Part shown: positions 1-8,289 of the stretch, in pieces
How positions within the stretch are numbered: position 1 is the first letter of the stretch
How the letters are laid out: each line of letters opens with the position of its first letter
DNA from: Propionibacteriaceae bacterium UBA5174
GTDB taxonomy: Bacteria; Actinomycetota; Actinomycetes; Propionibacteriales; Propionibacteriaceae
Assembly: GCA_002413345.1 (NCBI GenBank)
Contig: DHWU01000044.1
Coordinates: forward strand, 1 to 46,654
Reading direction: 5' to 3'
Length of the DNA stretch: 46,654 bases
Program-made: the position numbers and the translations under genes
The notes under the pieces: generated by a model
The model's database searches: none
The model's input: the letters and a program-made list of their open reading frames with translations, nothing else
Told to the model about the DNA's origin: nothing

Positions 1-3
1 CCG

Positions 4-28
4 CCCCCCCCCCCCCCCCCCCCCCCCC
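4..28. repeat. 25-nt poly-C homopolymer
   Basis: Positions 4-28 are an unbroken run of C at the extreme left edge. It could be a genuine simple-sequence tract or an artefact of a contig or read end. No gene overlaps it. Confidence 0.85.
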
Positions 29-36
29 TCCCCACC

Positions 37-76
37 CCCGCCTGCCCACCCCGCCTGCCCAACCCGCCTGCCCAAC
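37..76. repeat. 13-bp tandem repeat, three copies
   Basis: The core CCGCCTGCCCA occurs at 38-48, 51-61 and 64-74, a 13-bp period. It lies with the poly-C tract in the C-rich, apparently gene-free stretch 1-192 downstream of the HNH gene. Nothing else was recognised in that stretch. Confidence 0.7.
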
Positions 77-192
77 TCCCGGACGGCCCCCACATCCCCT
101 CACTTCCACAGCCCACCTTTGGCAGCCCAACTTCCACCCTCCCAGCTGACCCATTAGGTGGGCATTTCACCAACCCCAACCCCGACGTCGGA

Positions 193-1545
193 TCAGGCCG
201 TGCTCCGCAGCGGCGGCGGCAGCGCGACTTGCTCTTGTCGCTGATCCTTCTTGCGAATCGGTCTTCGCTCTCGGTCATATCTGGCTGGGGGAATGAACTC
301 GGCGACACCATCGCCACAGATCCGCACCGCCCACTGGTCTCGCACGCCATACTTGGCCGGTTCGATCAGGCCATGATGGTGATGACACAAAAGCACCAAA
401 TTTTGCAAAGCAGTGCCGCCACCGTTCCACCACGGAACAATGTGGTGGGCCTCGCACAACTCAGCACGCAGATCACAACCCGGGAATGCGCAACCACCAT
501 CCCGCAACACCAAAGCCGCCCTAATCGCCGGCGTAACCAACCGGGCCGAACGCCCGACATCCAAGACTTCACTCGCCCCGCGCAGCACGGCCGGGATCAA
601 CTCAGCATCACAACACAACCGGCGCAATTCCCCAGCAGACACCAGCTGATCTGCACCGATCAGTCCAGCCCCAGCCGCACCCTCCCGCAACCGGTGGTAA
701 TCCAGCTTCACCAACACCTTGGCCCCACCAACCCCGGCTACCGACTTGGCCTTCCCTAGGTTGCCTAACAACGCAATCAGCGCATCCGCGCGACGCTGTT
801 GCGGGCTGACCTGCTCCCCGACCTGACCCCGAGCCTCAATCGCGGTGCGTCGCAAAGACGCAGCCTGGGCGTTCAATAGGCCGATGAACCGCTCGCCCTC
901 GACTCTGGGTAACGAACCATCAAAACGAATCGCGCCACCCTCACTGAAGAACCGCAACGACCTCGACCGCTGCGCGGCTTCCACCTCACGCTGCAGCCTG
1001 GTTTCCAACATCTCATCGGCCGCCACTGGCACCACCTGCGCCAAGACCTGCGGCGCCGACCTCGCCAACTGATCAGCATCCAGATGCCCCGCCAACCCAA
1101 CCATCAACTGCTCGGCCTGCTGCTGCTGGGCAGAATCCAACTGCGGCCCCAAACCGTCCAGCACCTTCCCAATCGAGCGAGCCTGCCCCGCCCCGATGCG
1201 TCCATCCTGAGCAGCACCAGCAACCAACCGATGCCCAACCAAACACTTACCCTGCCCCACCGCCGCCGCAGCCTCCCGCTTGGAAAACGTCGCCCCTAAA
1301 CCAAGCCACGAGCTCAGCGGCGTACCCGCCACCCGCTGCGCCGCATCAACAGCGTCAGCCTCACCAATCAGCACCGCATTCAGCACCTGCAGTCGACTCA
1401 GGACCCTGCCTGAAAGCTGCACCAGCTCCAACCGCATGCCAGGAGTCGCACCAGTCCGCTCCGGCTCGATCGAATCCAGGGCAGCCTCGATCGCCTCCAA
1501 ACAATGCTTGGTTGCTGCGGTCTTGACTGCTGCGGTCCCGGTCAT
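193..1545 (-). CDS. DUF222 / HNH endonuclease (13E12-type family)
   Basis: A 450-aa protein with the usual actinobacterial layout: a long helical N-terminal DUF222 region (about residues 20-320) and a C-terminal HNH nuclease domain (about 350-415). The HNH part shows the zinc-type pair CAFPGC, the EAHHIVPWWNGG histidine motif, a following Asn (QNLVLL) and a CHHHH cluster. Family members are putative DNA endonucleases, often multicopy and related to the mycobacterial REP13E12 proteins; the cellular role is not established. ATG start with a GTGAGGA ribosome site about 8 nt upstream. A LexA-box-like palindrome at 1577-1592 suggests SOS control. Divergent from the TspO gene. Confidence 0.9.
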   Translation of the reverse strand: MTGTAAVKTAATKHCLEAIEAALDSIEPERTGATPGMRLELVQLSGRVLSRLQVLNAVLIGEADAVDAAQRVAGTPLSSWLGLGATFSKREAAAAVGQGKCLVGHRLVAGAAQDGRIGAGQARSIGKVLDGLGPQLDSAQQQQAEQLMVGLAGHLDADQLARSAPQVLAQVVPVAADEMLETRLQREVEAAQRSRSLRFFSEGGAIRFDGSLPRVEGERFIGLLNAQAASLRRTAIEARGQVGEQVSPQQRRADALIALLGNLGKAKSVAGVGGAKVLVKLDYHRLREGAAGAGLIGADQLVSAGELRRLCCDAELIPAVLRGASEVLDVGRSARLVTPAIRAALVLRDGGCAFPGCDLRAELCEAHHIVPWWNGGGTALQNLVLLCHHHHGLIEPAKYGVRDQWAVRICGDGVAEFIPPARYDRERRPIRKKDQRQEQVALPPPLRSTA

Positions 1546-1576
1546 AGATCAATCCTCACCCGCCCCACCCACATTT

Positions 1577-1592
1577 TCGAACACTTTTTCGA
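1577..1592. promoter_or_regulatory. SOS (LexA) box-like operator
   Basis: The sequence is TCGAAC-ACTT-TTTCGA. The actinobacterial LexA consensus is TCGAAC-N4-GTTCGA, so only one half-site base differs. It lies 32-47 nt upstream of the HNH gene start, a normal place for a repressor site. The assignment is by motif only. Confidence 0.5.
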
Positions 1593-1595
1593 ATC

Positions 1596-1604
1596 TGTGG
1601 ATAA
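1596..1604 (-). promoter_or_regulatory. DnaA-box 9-mer (TTATCCACA on minus strand)
   Basis: Perfect match to the consensus DnaA box, next to the LexA-like site in the HNH/TspO intergenic region. It is isolated, so it is not an origin. It could be a DnaA regulatory site or a chance match. Confidence 0.35.
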
Positions 1605-1715
1605 CTGCAAAGCCCCATCCACAACCCCACAAACAGCCTTGACACAGCAGCAGTTCCAAACCCGCACCAAGTCCCGGCCCCAGTGGCAAGCTGGATTCAC
1701 CCCATAGGAGATGCC

Positions 1716-2234
1716 ATGCCCACCCAAAACTTGATCAATGCTGGCTTTGCCGGCGCTGCCGTAACCGCGGCCGCAGTCGCCGGTTCCCTCGCCTCGCAGC
1801 CGGACTCCGAGTGGTACCAAAGCCTCGATAAGCCTTCCTGGCAGCCTCCGGCGGTCATCTTTCCCATTGTTTGGAGCGCGCTCTACGCCAACATTGCCGT
1901 CACTTCAACCGCCGTACTCAACGAGTTCGATCGCCGCGACGAGCCTGAGGCTGCTGCCGCCTACCGCAAATCCCTAGCCACCAACCTTGCGCTAAATGCC
2001 GGTTGGAGCTGGCTGTTCTTCCGAGCCCACAACCTCACCGCCGCCACGGTTGGCGCTGGGGTGTTAGCGGCCAGTTCAATCCAACTGGCCAACCAGGCCG
2101 CAACCGCGCGACCAAGGTTCGGAAAGCTGCTGGGCGTCTACGCCGCCTGGACCTGTTTTGCCACCGTCCTCACCTGCACAGTGTGCTGGCGCGACTGGCG
2201 GGGTTCTAAGACCCAATCGGCTCCTGGCCGCTGA
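1716..2234 (+). CDS. TspO/MBR-family membrane protein
   Basis: A 172-aa, five-helix membrane protein of the TspO (peripheral benzodiazepine receptor-like) family, which binds porphyrins or other tetrapyrroles and is linked to stress responses. The family signature is visible as KPSWQPP followed by FPIVWSALY (about residues 38-57), and a later GWSWLFF matches the N-W-x-x-x-F region. Start chosen at the ATG preceded by ATAGGAG with 5-nt spacing; an in-frame GTG 33 nt upstream has no such site. Its last 29 bases overlap the 3' end of the convergent gene. The exact ligand cannot be read from sequence. Confidence 0.85.
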   Translation: MPTQNLINAGFAGAAVTAAAVAGSLASQPDSEWYQSLDKPSWQPPAVIFPIVWSALYANIAVTSTAVLNEFDRRDEPEAAAAYRKSLATNLALNAGWSWLFFRAHNLTAATVGAGVLAASSIQLANQAATARPRFGKLLGVYAAWTCFATVLTCTVCWRDWRGSKTQSAPGR

Positions 2235-2790
2235 AGCTGCCGACCTGCAAATACGAATGGGACGCCAAGTCCGGCGCAAACCGTGGCTTGAGCCGCCACC
2301 GCATCCGATCCACTGCCGTATCGGCGCTGCAAACCACCACCAGCCCGAGGGTGGTTCGACTTCGATCGTGGCGCAGAATCGGAGTCGGAGTGCCGGTTCG
2401 AATCACCTCACCGGGGCCAATCGCCATCGTGATAGCCGCCGGCAGATCCCCGTGCAACGCTGGATCCTCGACTCTGACGCCCCAGCCCCCGATTGAGAAG
2501 TAATCCGATGACGCCCAGTTCCAAGGCTGGAACTTCACCTCAATTTCGAGGCAGTCACTTGCCTTCCGGAACTTCGACTTGTCGTAATACCGCACCGCCC
2601 CGGATTCGAGATAGATGGCCGCTCGAACCGGCTCGTCCTTGCTGCGTGCGCAGATCCGGACCGTCCATTCATCATGGAGCGGCCCACTAACACCACCGGA
2701 CCTGACCGAAGTGGAGCCCCATTTCACAGCCTCCACAACTAGCTGAGCCCGCCCAAGCGAAGGCGCCAGCGATCGTGCTTGCTGAGTCAC
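2206..2790 (-). CDS. Conserved-type hypothetical protein, coupled to upstream gene
   Basis: About 194 aa, family not recognised. It is soluble, with no signal peptide or membrane segment, and mixed alpha/beta in character with several Trp and charged residues (for example FQPWNWASSDYF near residue 93). The likely start is the GTG at 2790, because GTGA overlaps the stop of the upstream gene by four bases. A TTG one codon earlier is possible. The coupling implies co-translation with the 276-aa neighbour. The 3' end overlaps the TspO gene convergently. Confidence 0.7.
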   Translation of the reverse strand: MTQQARSLAPSLGRAQLVVEAVKWGSTSVRSGGVSGPLHDEWTVRICARSKDEPVRAAIYLESGAVRYYDKSKFRKASDCLEIEVKFQPWNWASSDYFSIGGWGVRVEDPALHGDLPAAITMAIGPGEVIRTGTPTPILRHDRSRTTLGLVVVCSADTAVDRMRWRLKPRFAPDLASHSYLQVGSFSGQEPIGS

Positions 2791-3617
2791 CAAACCCGCC
2801 GCAATACCGGGACGCTGCCCGCCAGAATCTCAGCCAGCTCGTCGAGACCACCATCAATCAGCGGCAACCGCTCCACCAAACCGAACGACAGCCCGCCCCA
2901 GCGCACATCGTGTTCGATCGAAGCCACCAATAGCCTGGTGGCGTTCCCAATCGCTCGACAGCTATTGGTCGTCAGGTGCACGCGTCCGGATTCGTCAAGC
3001 ACTAACCACGGTTCACCGTCTCGGGTAATCAGCCAAAGCGGTTCATGCCAATGCCCCTGTTCTCCGGTGATCGAGGCCCGGCGCAGCAGCAAAACGACCT
3101 GAGAGGCATACCACTCCACGGTGGTGGTCAACGATGGAAAAGTTGAACACAGTGCGTAAGCCGAACCAGGCTCTTCGGTGAACTCCTCGGTCAACAGCTC
3201 GGCTGGACGCGCAACCCAGCGTTCGGTGTCGTCGTTCAGTTCAAGCAGCTTGGCAATTAGGGCGTAAATCGCCGCTTTAGCGGTCAGCCCATCGGTATAT
3301 ACCGCCCGGCCCCAAGCCCCCACCCAATCGACCAACGCGAATGGGGTGGGGTCATCCATTTCGCTCAGATCAGCCCAGCTCAGTTGCACATCCGAATCGC
3401 CACGAGACTCCCAGTAGGGCCCGGCGTCCCCATCAAAATGCAGTGCGGCACCCCAGGCCCCGTCGTGGACGACTAAGTGATCGGGTTCCTCGTAGTAGTC
3501 GGCCCAGGTGACCGACAAACTGGGGCGTCCGGCAACGATCTGGCTTGCGGTTCGCCAGGCGCGCGCCACCAGCGCGCTGGCAGACTCGCCTGCGCTGGGC
3601 TGCAACTGTTCGCCCAT
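2787..3617 (-). CDS. Hypothetical soluble protein, first gene of a two-gene unit
   Basis: 276 aa with no recognised family. Acidic and Trp-rich, with no membrane segment or signal. ATG start preceded by ACGGAGAGG, a good ribosome site. The downstream gene begins inside its stop codon (GTGA), so the two products are probably made together and may interact. The style (many D/E/W, phrases such as EPLWLITRDGEPWLVLDESG) recalls actinobacterial ESX-like or SMI1/immunity-type accessory proteins, but no defining motif is seen and no function is assigned. Confidence 0.75.
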   Translation of the reverse strand: MGEQLQPSAGESASALVARAWRTASQIVAGRPSLSVTWADYYEEPDHLVVHDGAWGAALHFDGDAGPYWESRGDSDVQLSWADLSEMDDPTPFALVDWVGAWGRAVYTDGLTAKAAIYALIAKLLELNDDTERWVARPAELLTEEFTEEPGSAYALCSTFPSLTTTVEWYASQVVLLLRRASITGEQGHWHEPLWLITRDGEPWLVLDESGRVHLTTNSCRAIGNATRLLVASIEHDVRWGGLSFGLVERLPLIDGGLDELAEILAGSVPVLRRVW

Positions 3618-3694
3618 GGCCTCTCCGTTTTACCTTGCCATTACCACTTGCCACCGGATAACCCCGGCCCCACTATCGAGGGTATTGCGTTGAA

Positions 3695-3708
3695 TCCAGT
3701 CAACTGGA
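3695..3708. promoter_or_regulatory. Perfect 6-2-6 palindrome upstream of the hypothetical pair
   Basis: TCCAGT-CA-ACTGGA lies about 80 nt upstream of the 276-aa gene start. On the minus strand it contains TTGACT, a -35-like hexamer, so it could be an operator over the promoter. No convincing -10 at standard spacing was found. Confidence 0.25.
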
Positions 3709-3760
3709 CCAGTCTGAATACTCCGCTCGACAATCACCTGCGACCTACCCCATAACCAGA

Positions 3761-4717
3761 TCAGCCACCCGCAGTGGCCAAGGCGAGTTCGATCAGCGCA
3801 TCGCTGCCAATCCCCCCTGGCCAACCATGCACCCGCTCGACCCACTCGGCAAGCAAAACCGAGGCTCCAGATTGCGCACCGAGCAGCGCCCCAGCAATCG
3901 CTGCGACAGTGTCGGTGTCGTCACCGATCTGGATGGCACGCTGCACTGCCGCCCCAAAATGCGCCCCCGGGCCTGCATCCTTGGTGGCCCAGATCGCACT
4001 CCAGGCTGCCTGCAGCGCGGTAACGGTGAACCCATTCGGTCGAAACCTGGACGGATCGTTGCGCTCAGCTTCGTCGATCGCAGCAGCCCAAAATGCCTGC
4101 TGGTCTTCCCCGAGCAGATCCAATCCGGAACGCAGGTCGAGCACCCCATCAATCACTGCCACCCGAACCGCTTCCGACCACAGCACTGCCGAATCTTGAC
4201 AGCGTTGATCGGCGTGGGTGAGCGCCGCGATCGCCTTGGCTGCCGCGGCAGTCGCGTCCCGATCGCTCAAGTTGGTTAACCCAACGATCCCGGTACGCAT
4301 CAGCGCACCGTTACCGGCCCCTCGACCACCTTCGGCATAGGCCTGCGAGGCCCGAAGCATTCGCTGGCTCAGTCGCCCCTCGCCGCTAAGTGCCGCGTCC
4401 AGCACCCAACGGGTGCCGGTGCCGATATCGCTGGCTCCGTGATGGCGCCAATTCACAAATTGGGCCGCGATCGCATCTAGCGAAGGCGTGCTAGTTAGAT
4501 CTCGCCTGATCGCCCCAACCTGGGCAATGCAGATCGCCATCTGGGTGTCATCAGACCATTCACCAGGTCGGTAGGGGCCCAGTCCCCCACCGATCATCTG
4601 GGCCGGCCCGTTTAGCGGCGCCGACCCGAACTCATATGGCACGCCTAAAGCGTCGCCAATCGCTTGCCCCAGCAGCACCCCGGACGCCCGGTCTCGCTGC
4701 AGGTCCGACAGCTCCAT
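3761..4717 (-). CDS. ADP-ribosylglycohydrolase family protein (DraG-like)
   Basis: 318 aa. The family hydrolyses ADP-ribose from proteins or other acceptors using a two-magnesium site. Visible motifs are GQAIGDALGVPYEFG (residues 18-32), the metal-binding WSDDTQM (about 54-60) and the C-terminal GDDTDTVAAIAGALLG. All metal-ligand Asp clusters are present, so it should be active. Length is typical. ATG start with GAGGGGAAG about 4 nt upstream. It stands alone; no ADP-ribosyltransferase is adjacent, so the substrate is unknown. Confidence 0.9.
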   Translation of the reverse strand: MELSDLQRDRASGVLLGQAIGDALGVPYEFGSAPLNGPAQMIGGGLGPYRPGEWSDDTQMAICIAQVGAIRRDLTSTPSLDAIAAQFVNWRHHGASDIGTGTRWVLDAALSGEGRLSQRMLRASQAYAEGGRGAGNGALMRTGIVGLTNLSDRDATAAAAKAIAALTHADQRCQDSAVLWSEAVRVAVIDGVLDLRSGLDLLGEDQQAFWAAAIDEAERNDPSRFRPNGFTVTALQAAWSAIWATKDAGPGAHFGAAVQRAIQIGDDTDTVAAIAGALLGAQSGASVLLAEWVERVHGWPGGIGSDALIELALATAGG

Positions 4718-4803
4718 TGCTTCCCCTCGACCTGTTGACCACCGCAGAAACTACCAGCCGCTACTGACAGGCCCCTGAGAAAAACCAACTATCCAAGTTG
4801 GAT

Positions 4804-5736
4804 TCAGGTAATTTCGGCAGCCTTTTCCGGAGGAACCCCAAGCTGCGCAACCACCACTCCGGTAATCATTAGCACCGCGCCAACATAGCCGCGCAGCCCC
4901 ATTGATTCGCCCAGAATCAGCGCACCGCCGAGCGCACCGAATACTGATTCCATGGCCATGATCAGCGCCGCATGGGTAGCCAGGGCATCGCGCTGGCCTA
5001 CAACTTGAAGCGTGAAAGCGATTCCCACCGAGAGCAATCCGCCATAGAGCAGCGGCACGACTGCCTGATCGAGACCGGCAAACGGTGCCGGATCGAAAAC
5101 CAGCGCGCTCACACTCGACAACACCGTGCAGGTAATGAACTGCACCGCAGCAAAGCGCAACGCCGAAAGGTTGGTGCCGTAATGGTCGATCACCAGGATT
5201 TGCAGTGCCCACACCACAGCTGAGGCGATCAGCAAGATCTCGCCGAGACCGATAGTCAAGGCCCCAGTAACCGCGATCAGGTACAGCCCAATGACCGAGG
5301 AAATTACGCCGATCACCGTGGCCGGACTACTGCGATGCCCCCTAAATGCTGCAATCACCGGCACAAATACCATGTACAGCCCGGTGATGAAGGCCGCATT
5401 TCCGGCCGGGACGCTCGCCATCGCGGATTGCTGCAGGTTCACCCCGATCGTCAGCAGCACACCAGCCAACAAACCAGGCACTAGGGCAGCTCGCCAGGCG
5501 AGGCGCCGTCGCGCCATGGGCACCTTGCGCGTGGTTGAACGCACCCAGATCACCACCAGGACGACCATCACGCCCAAGGCGAAACGGACGCTGGTGAAGC
5601 TAAATGGGCCAACGAATCCAGCACCCACGCGCTGGGCGACAAAGGCGAACCCCCACAAGGCCGAGGCCAGCAGCAGGGCGCCGTTGGCGCGGACCCGGCG
5701 TCCGCTCAGATGGTGGAGGGCTTGTGCCGTGCTCAC
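4804..5736 (-). CDS. EamA/DMT-superfamily metabolite exporter
   Basis: About 310 aa with ten predicted membrane helices in two EamA repeats: ASALWGFAFVAQRVG near the N-terminus and the second repeat around VVPLLYGGLLSVGIAFTLQVVGQ. Members of the drug/metabolite transporter superfamily export amino acids, purines or other small metabolites; the substrate is not predictable here. The frame is open further upstream, inside transketolase. The GTG at 5736, one base after the transketolase stop, is the sensible start and implies translational coupling. It ends PEKAAEIT. Confidence 0.85.
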   Translation of the reverse strand: MSTAQALHHLSGRRVRANGALLLASALWGFAFVAQRVGAGFVGPFSFTSVRFALGVMVVLVVIWVRSTTRKVPMARRRLAWRAALVPGLLAGVLLTIGVNLQQSAMASVPAGNAAFITGLYMVFVPVIAAFRGHRSSPATVIGVISSVIGLYLIAVTGALTIGLGEILLIASAVVWALQILVIDHYGTNLSALRFAAVQFITCTVLSSVSALVFDPAPFAGLDQAVVPLLYGGLLSVGIAFTLQVVGQRDALATHAALIMAMESVFGALGGALILGESMGLRGYVGAVLMITGVVVAQLGVPPEKAAEIT

Positions 5737-5737
5737 C

Positions 5738-7813
5738 TCAGCCAAGCCGGGAAAGCGCGAGCTTGGCCTTCGCGGCCACGTTCTCAGCGGTGAATCCGTA
5801 CTTGGCGAACAGCAGCGCACCTGATGCAGATTCACCGAAGTGATCGATGCCCACGATTTCGCCGGTATCGCCGACGTACTCGCGCCACCCAAATGGGACG
5901 CCAGCCTCGACGGCCACCTTGGCTACCCCAGCGGGCAGCACAGCGGCCCGGTAACTGGCCGGCTGAGCATTGAACCATTCCAGGCAGGGCGCCGAAACGA
6001 CCCGGGTGCCCACGCCTTCGGCTTGTAGCGCCTCGCGCGCGTCCAGAGCCACCGAAACTTCCGAGCCGGTAGCGATGATCACGACTTCGAGTTCGCCTTC
6101 GGCGTCAATCAGCGTGTAGGCGCCCTTGGCCACCTCGGTGGCTGGTGCGACCCCGGCCGCGGCACGATCAATGATCGGTAGATCTTGACGCGACAAGATC
6201 AGCGCACTTGGCCGGTCATTGTGCGACAAAGCCAAGGCCCAGGCTTGGGCGGTTTCGTTAGCATCGGCTGGCCGGATCACGTCGATGCCAGGCATGATCC
6301 GCAAGCTGGCGACATGCTCGATTGGCTGGTGGGTGGGGCCATCCTCGCCGACGCCGATCGAGTCATGAGTCCAGACGAAGATGCTGGGGATCTTCTGCAG
6401 AGCAGCCAGGCGCACCGCACCGCGCATGTAATCGGCGAAAGCCAAGAACGTGCCACCATATGCCCTGGTCAGGCCGGTGTTGATAGCGTTGAGAATGTTG
6501 CCCATGGCGTGTTCACGAATGCCGAAGTGCAGGGTGCGGCCAGCAAAATCGCCGGCGAAGTCGTGACTGGATCGCTCCGGCGGGAGGAAGGACGCTTGGC
6601 CCTTCATGGTGGTGTTGTTGGAGCCGGCCAGGTCGGCCGAGCCGCCCCACAGTTCGGGCATGGCCTCAGCGATCGCGGTGAGCACTTCGCCGGACGCGGC
6701 GCGGGTGGCTTTCTTGCCCGGCCCGTAGACCGGCAGCACCGCGCCTAGATCTGGGACGGCACCAGCAGCCAGCCGGTCGTAGAGCTCGGCTCGGTCGAGG
6801 TTGTCCTCGCGCCAGGCGGTGTAGGCCGGCGTCCAGTCAGCCTTGGCGGCGGCGGCGCGGTCGGCGGCCTGATTGCGGGCGTGAGCCAGCACCTCGGGTT
6901 CGACGGCGAAGTGGGCGTCCGGGTCGAAGCCGAGATGCTGCTTCAACCCGGCGATTTCTTCGGCGCCCAGTTTGGCCCCGTGCACGCTGTGGTGGCCCGA
7001 TTTCGTTGGCAGCGGCCAGCCGATCAGGGTGGTCAACTTGATGAAGCTGGGCTTGTCGGTGACTGCCTTGGCGGCTTCGATCGCTTCGAACAGGGCCTGC
7101 AAGTTTTCGGTGTAGCCGGTGCCGCGGTTGGTCCAATCGACGGTTTGCACATGCCAGCCGTAGGACTCATAGCGGGCGGCAACATCTTCGGTGAAAGAGA
7201 TCTTGGTGTCGCCTTCAATGGAGATGTGATTGTCGTCGTAGATCAGCACTAGGTTGCCGAGCTTCTGGGTGCCGGCCAGGGATGATGCTTCGGCGGCCGG
7301 GCCTTCTTGCATGCACCCGTCGCCTGCGATGGCGTACACGAAGTGGTCAAAGACGGAGGGCTGATCGAGCGGGGTGGACGGATCGAGCAGGGCCCGTTCG
7401 CGGCGGGCGGCCATCGCGAAGCCGACCGCATTTCCCACGCCAGCACCTAGCGGGCCGGTGGTGACTTCCACCCCGGCGGTGTGGCCGTACTCGGGGTGAC
7501 CTGGGGTGAGCGAACCTTCGGTGCGCAGCGCCTTGAGATCTTCGACTTCCAGGCCGAAACCGGCCAGGAAAAGCTGGGTGTATTGGGTGAGCGAGGAGTG
7601 ACCGATGGAGAGCACGAAGCGATCGCGTCCGGCCCACTTGGGCTCGGCTGGATCGTGGCGCATCACCTTTTGATAGAGCAGGTAAGCCACCGGCGCCAGC
7701 GAGATTGCCGTGCCCGGATGGCCGTTGCCCACCTTCTCAACTGCGTCAGCTGCCAGGACGCGAGCGGTGTCTACCGCGCGCTGGTCCAGCTCGCTCCAGG
7801 TGAACTCGGTCAT
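5738..7813 (-). CDS. tkt: Transketolase
   Basis: 691 aa, full length. It transfers two-carbon ketol units between sugar phosphates in the non-oxidative pentose phosphate pathway, with thiamine diphosphate. Seen: GNGHPG near residue 30, the ThDP motif starting GDGCMQEG and closing with the Asn of YDDN, a pyrimidine domain with the catalytic Glu in GIREHAMGN, and the C-terminal domain (VIIATGSEV). Start chosen at the ATG with AGGGAAGG upstream; a TTG directly before it is less likely. The usual transaldolase and zwf neighbours are absent; only the EamA gene follows, one base after its stop. Confidence 0.97.
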   Translation of the reverse strand: MTEFTWSELDQRAVDTARVLAADAVEKVGNGHPGTAISLAPVAYLLYQKVMRHDPAEPKWAGRDRFVLSIGHSSLTQYTQLFLAGFGLEVEDLKALRTEGSLTPGHPEYGHTAGVEVTTGPLGAGVGNAVGFAMAARRERALLDPSTPLDQPSVFDHFVYAIAGDGCMQEGPAAEASSLAGTQKLGNLVLIYDDNHISIEGDTKISFTEDVAARYESYGWHVQTVDWTNRGTGYTENLQALFEAIEAAKAVTDKPSFIKLTTLIGWPLPTKSGHHSVHGAKLGAEEIAGLKQHLGFDPDAHFAVEPEVLAHARNQAADRAAAAKADWTPAYTAWREDNLDRAELYDRLAAGAVPDLGAVLPVYGPGKKATRAASGEVLTAIAEAMPELWGGSADLAGSNNTTMKGQASFLPPERSSHDFAGDFAGRTLHFGIREHAMGNILNAINTGLTRAYGGTFLAFADYMRGAVRLAALQKIPSIFVWTHDSIGVGEDGPTHQPIEHVASLRIMPGIDVIRPADANETAQAWALALSHNDRPSALILSRQDLPIIDRAAAGVAPATEVAKGAYTLIDAEGELEVVIIATGSEVSVALDAREALQAEGVGTRVVSAPCLEWFNAQPASYRAAVLPAGVAKVAVEAGVPFGWREYVGDTGEIVGIDHFGESASGALLFAKYGFTAENVAAKAKLALSRLG

Positions 7814-8048
7814 CAATCAGCCTTCCCTCAAGACATGGCGTGGCCCTGGCGGAGGGCCGGGAGACAGTTTTTCACATTTGGGGAGTTGGTTGGGTCTGGC
7901 GAGGGGCGGGGCGCCGCTAGCTCACCGCGGCTAACCAATACCAGCCTCGCCGAATGCCGTTGGGTCGTGCCCAACTTGAAGCCACCGGACCGTGAGCGTG
8001 CTCCGAATGCCAGCACAAGACGGAACCGCCCCACGAGCGTCTCGCCGA

Positions 8049-8107
8049 GAACCGTCCCCGATGAGCAGCTCACTAGGAACCGTCCCCGATCACCGTCCCC
8101 GATCACC
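8049..8107. repeat. Clustered short direct repeats (core ACCGTCCCCGAT)
   Basis: GAACCGTCCCCGAT occurs at 8049-8062 and 8077-8090, with a third core ACCGTCCCCGATCACC at 8092-8107 and a partial CCGATCACC after it. They lie in the gene-free stretch 7814-8289 between transketolase and the next gene. I found no other credible coding or RNA feature in that stretch. Such GGGGACGGTTC-type repeats can be remnants of transposon ends, but no transposase is present. Confidence 0.55.
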
Positions 8108-8289
8108 CCGATCACCCCTGCGCGACTCGAAGCCGCTGGCCGAATGGCGTGGAAAGGTCGCGCCGCCTGCGATTCTCTGACCGGCAATCTGGCCCAGTGT
8201 GTGATTTCGGCGGTCGCTCCCCGGATGGTGCTGGCAGGCAGACGGCCTGGGCGCTATGCCCACCTCCGACACACGATGGCGCAAAGCCC

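Noticed and set aside
229..759. 176-aa plus-strand frame opposite the HNH gene
   Set aside because: Antisense shadow of the DUF222/HNH frame in high-G+C DNA.
1639..1644. TTGACA as a -35 for the TspO gene
   Set aside because: The hexamer is perfect but no acceptable -10 lies 15-19 bases downstream.
2395..2404. GGTTCGAATC, a tRNA T-loop-like string
   Set aside because: It lies inside a coding frame and no acceptor or anticodon stems can be folded around it.
5604..5824. Plus-strand frames opposite EamA and transketolase ends
   Set aside because: Arg/Pro-rich antisense translations without start signals.
7828..8187. 119-aa minus-strand open frame over the repeat cluster
   Set aside because: Composition is not protein-like, part of it translates the direct repeats, and no ribosome site or leaderless signal precedes it.
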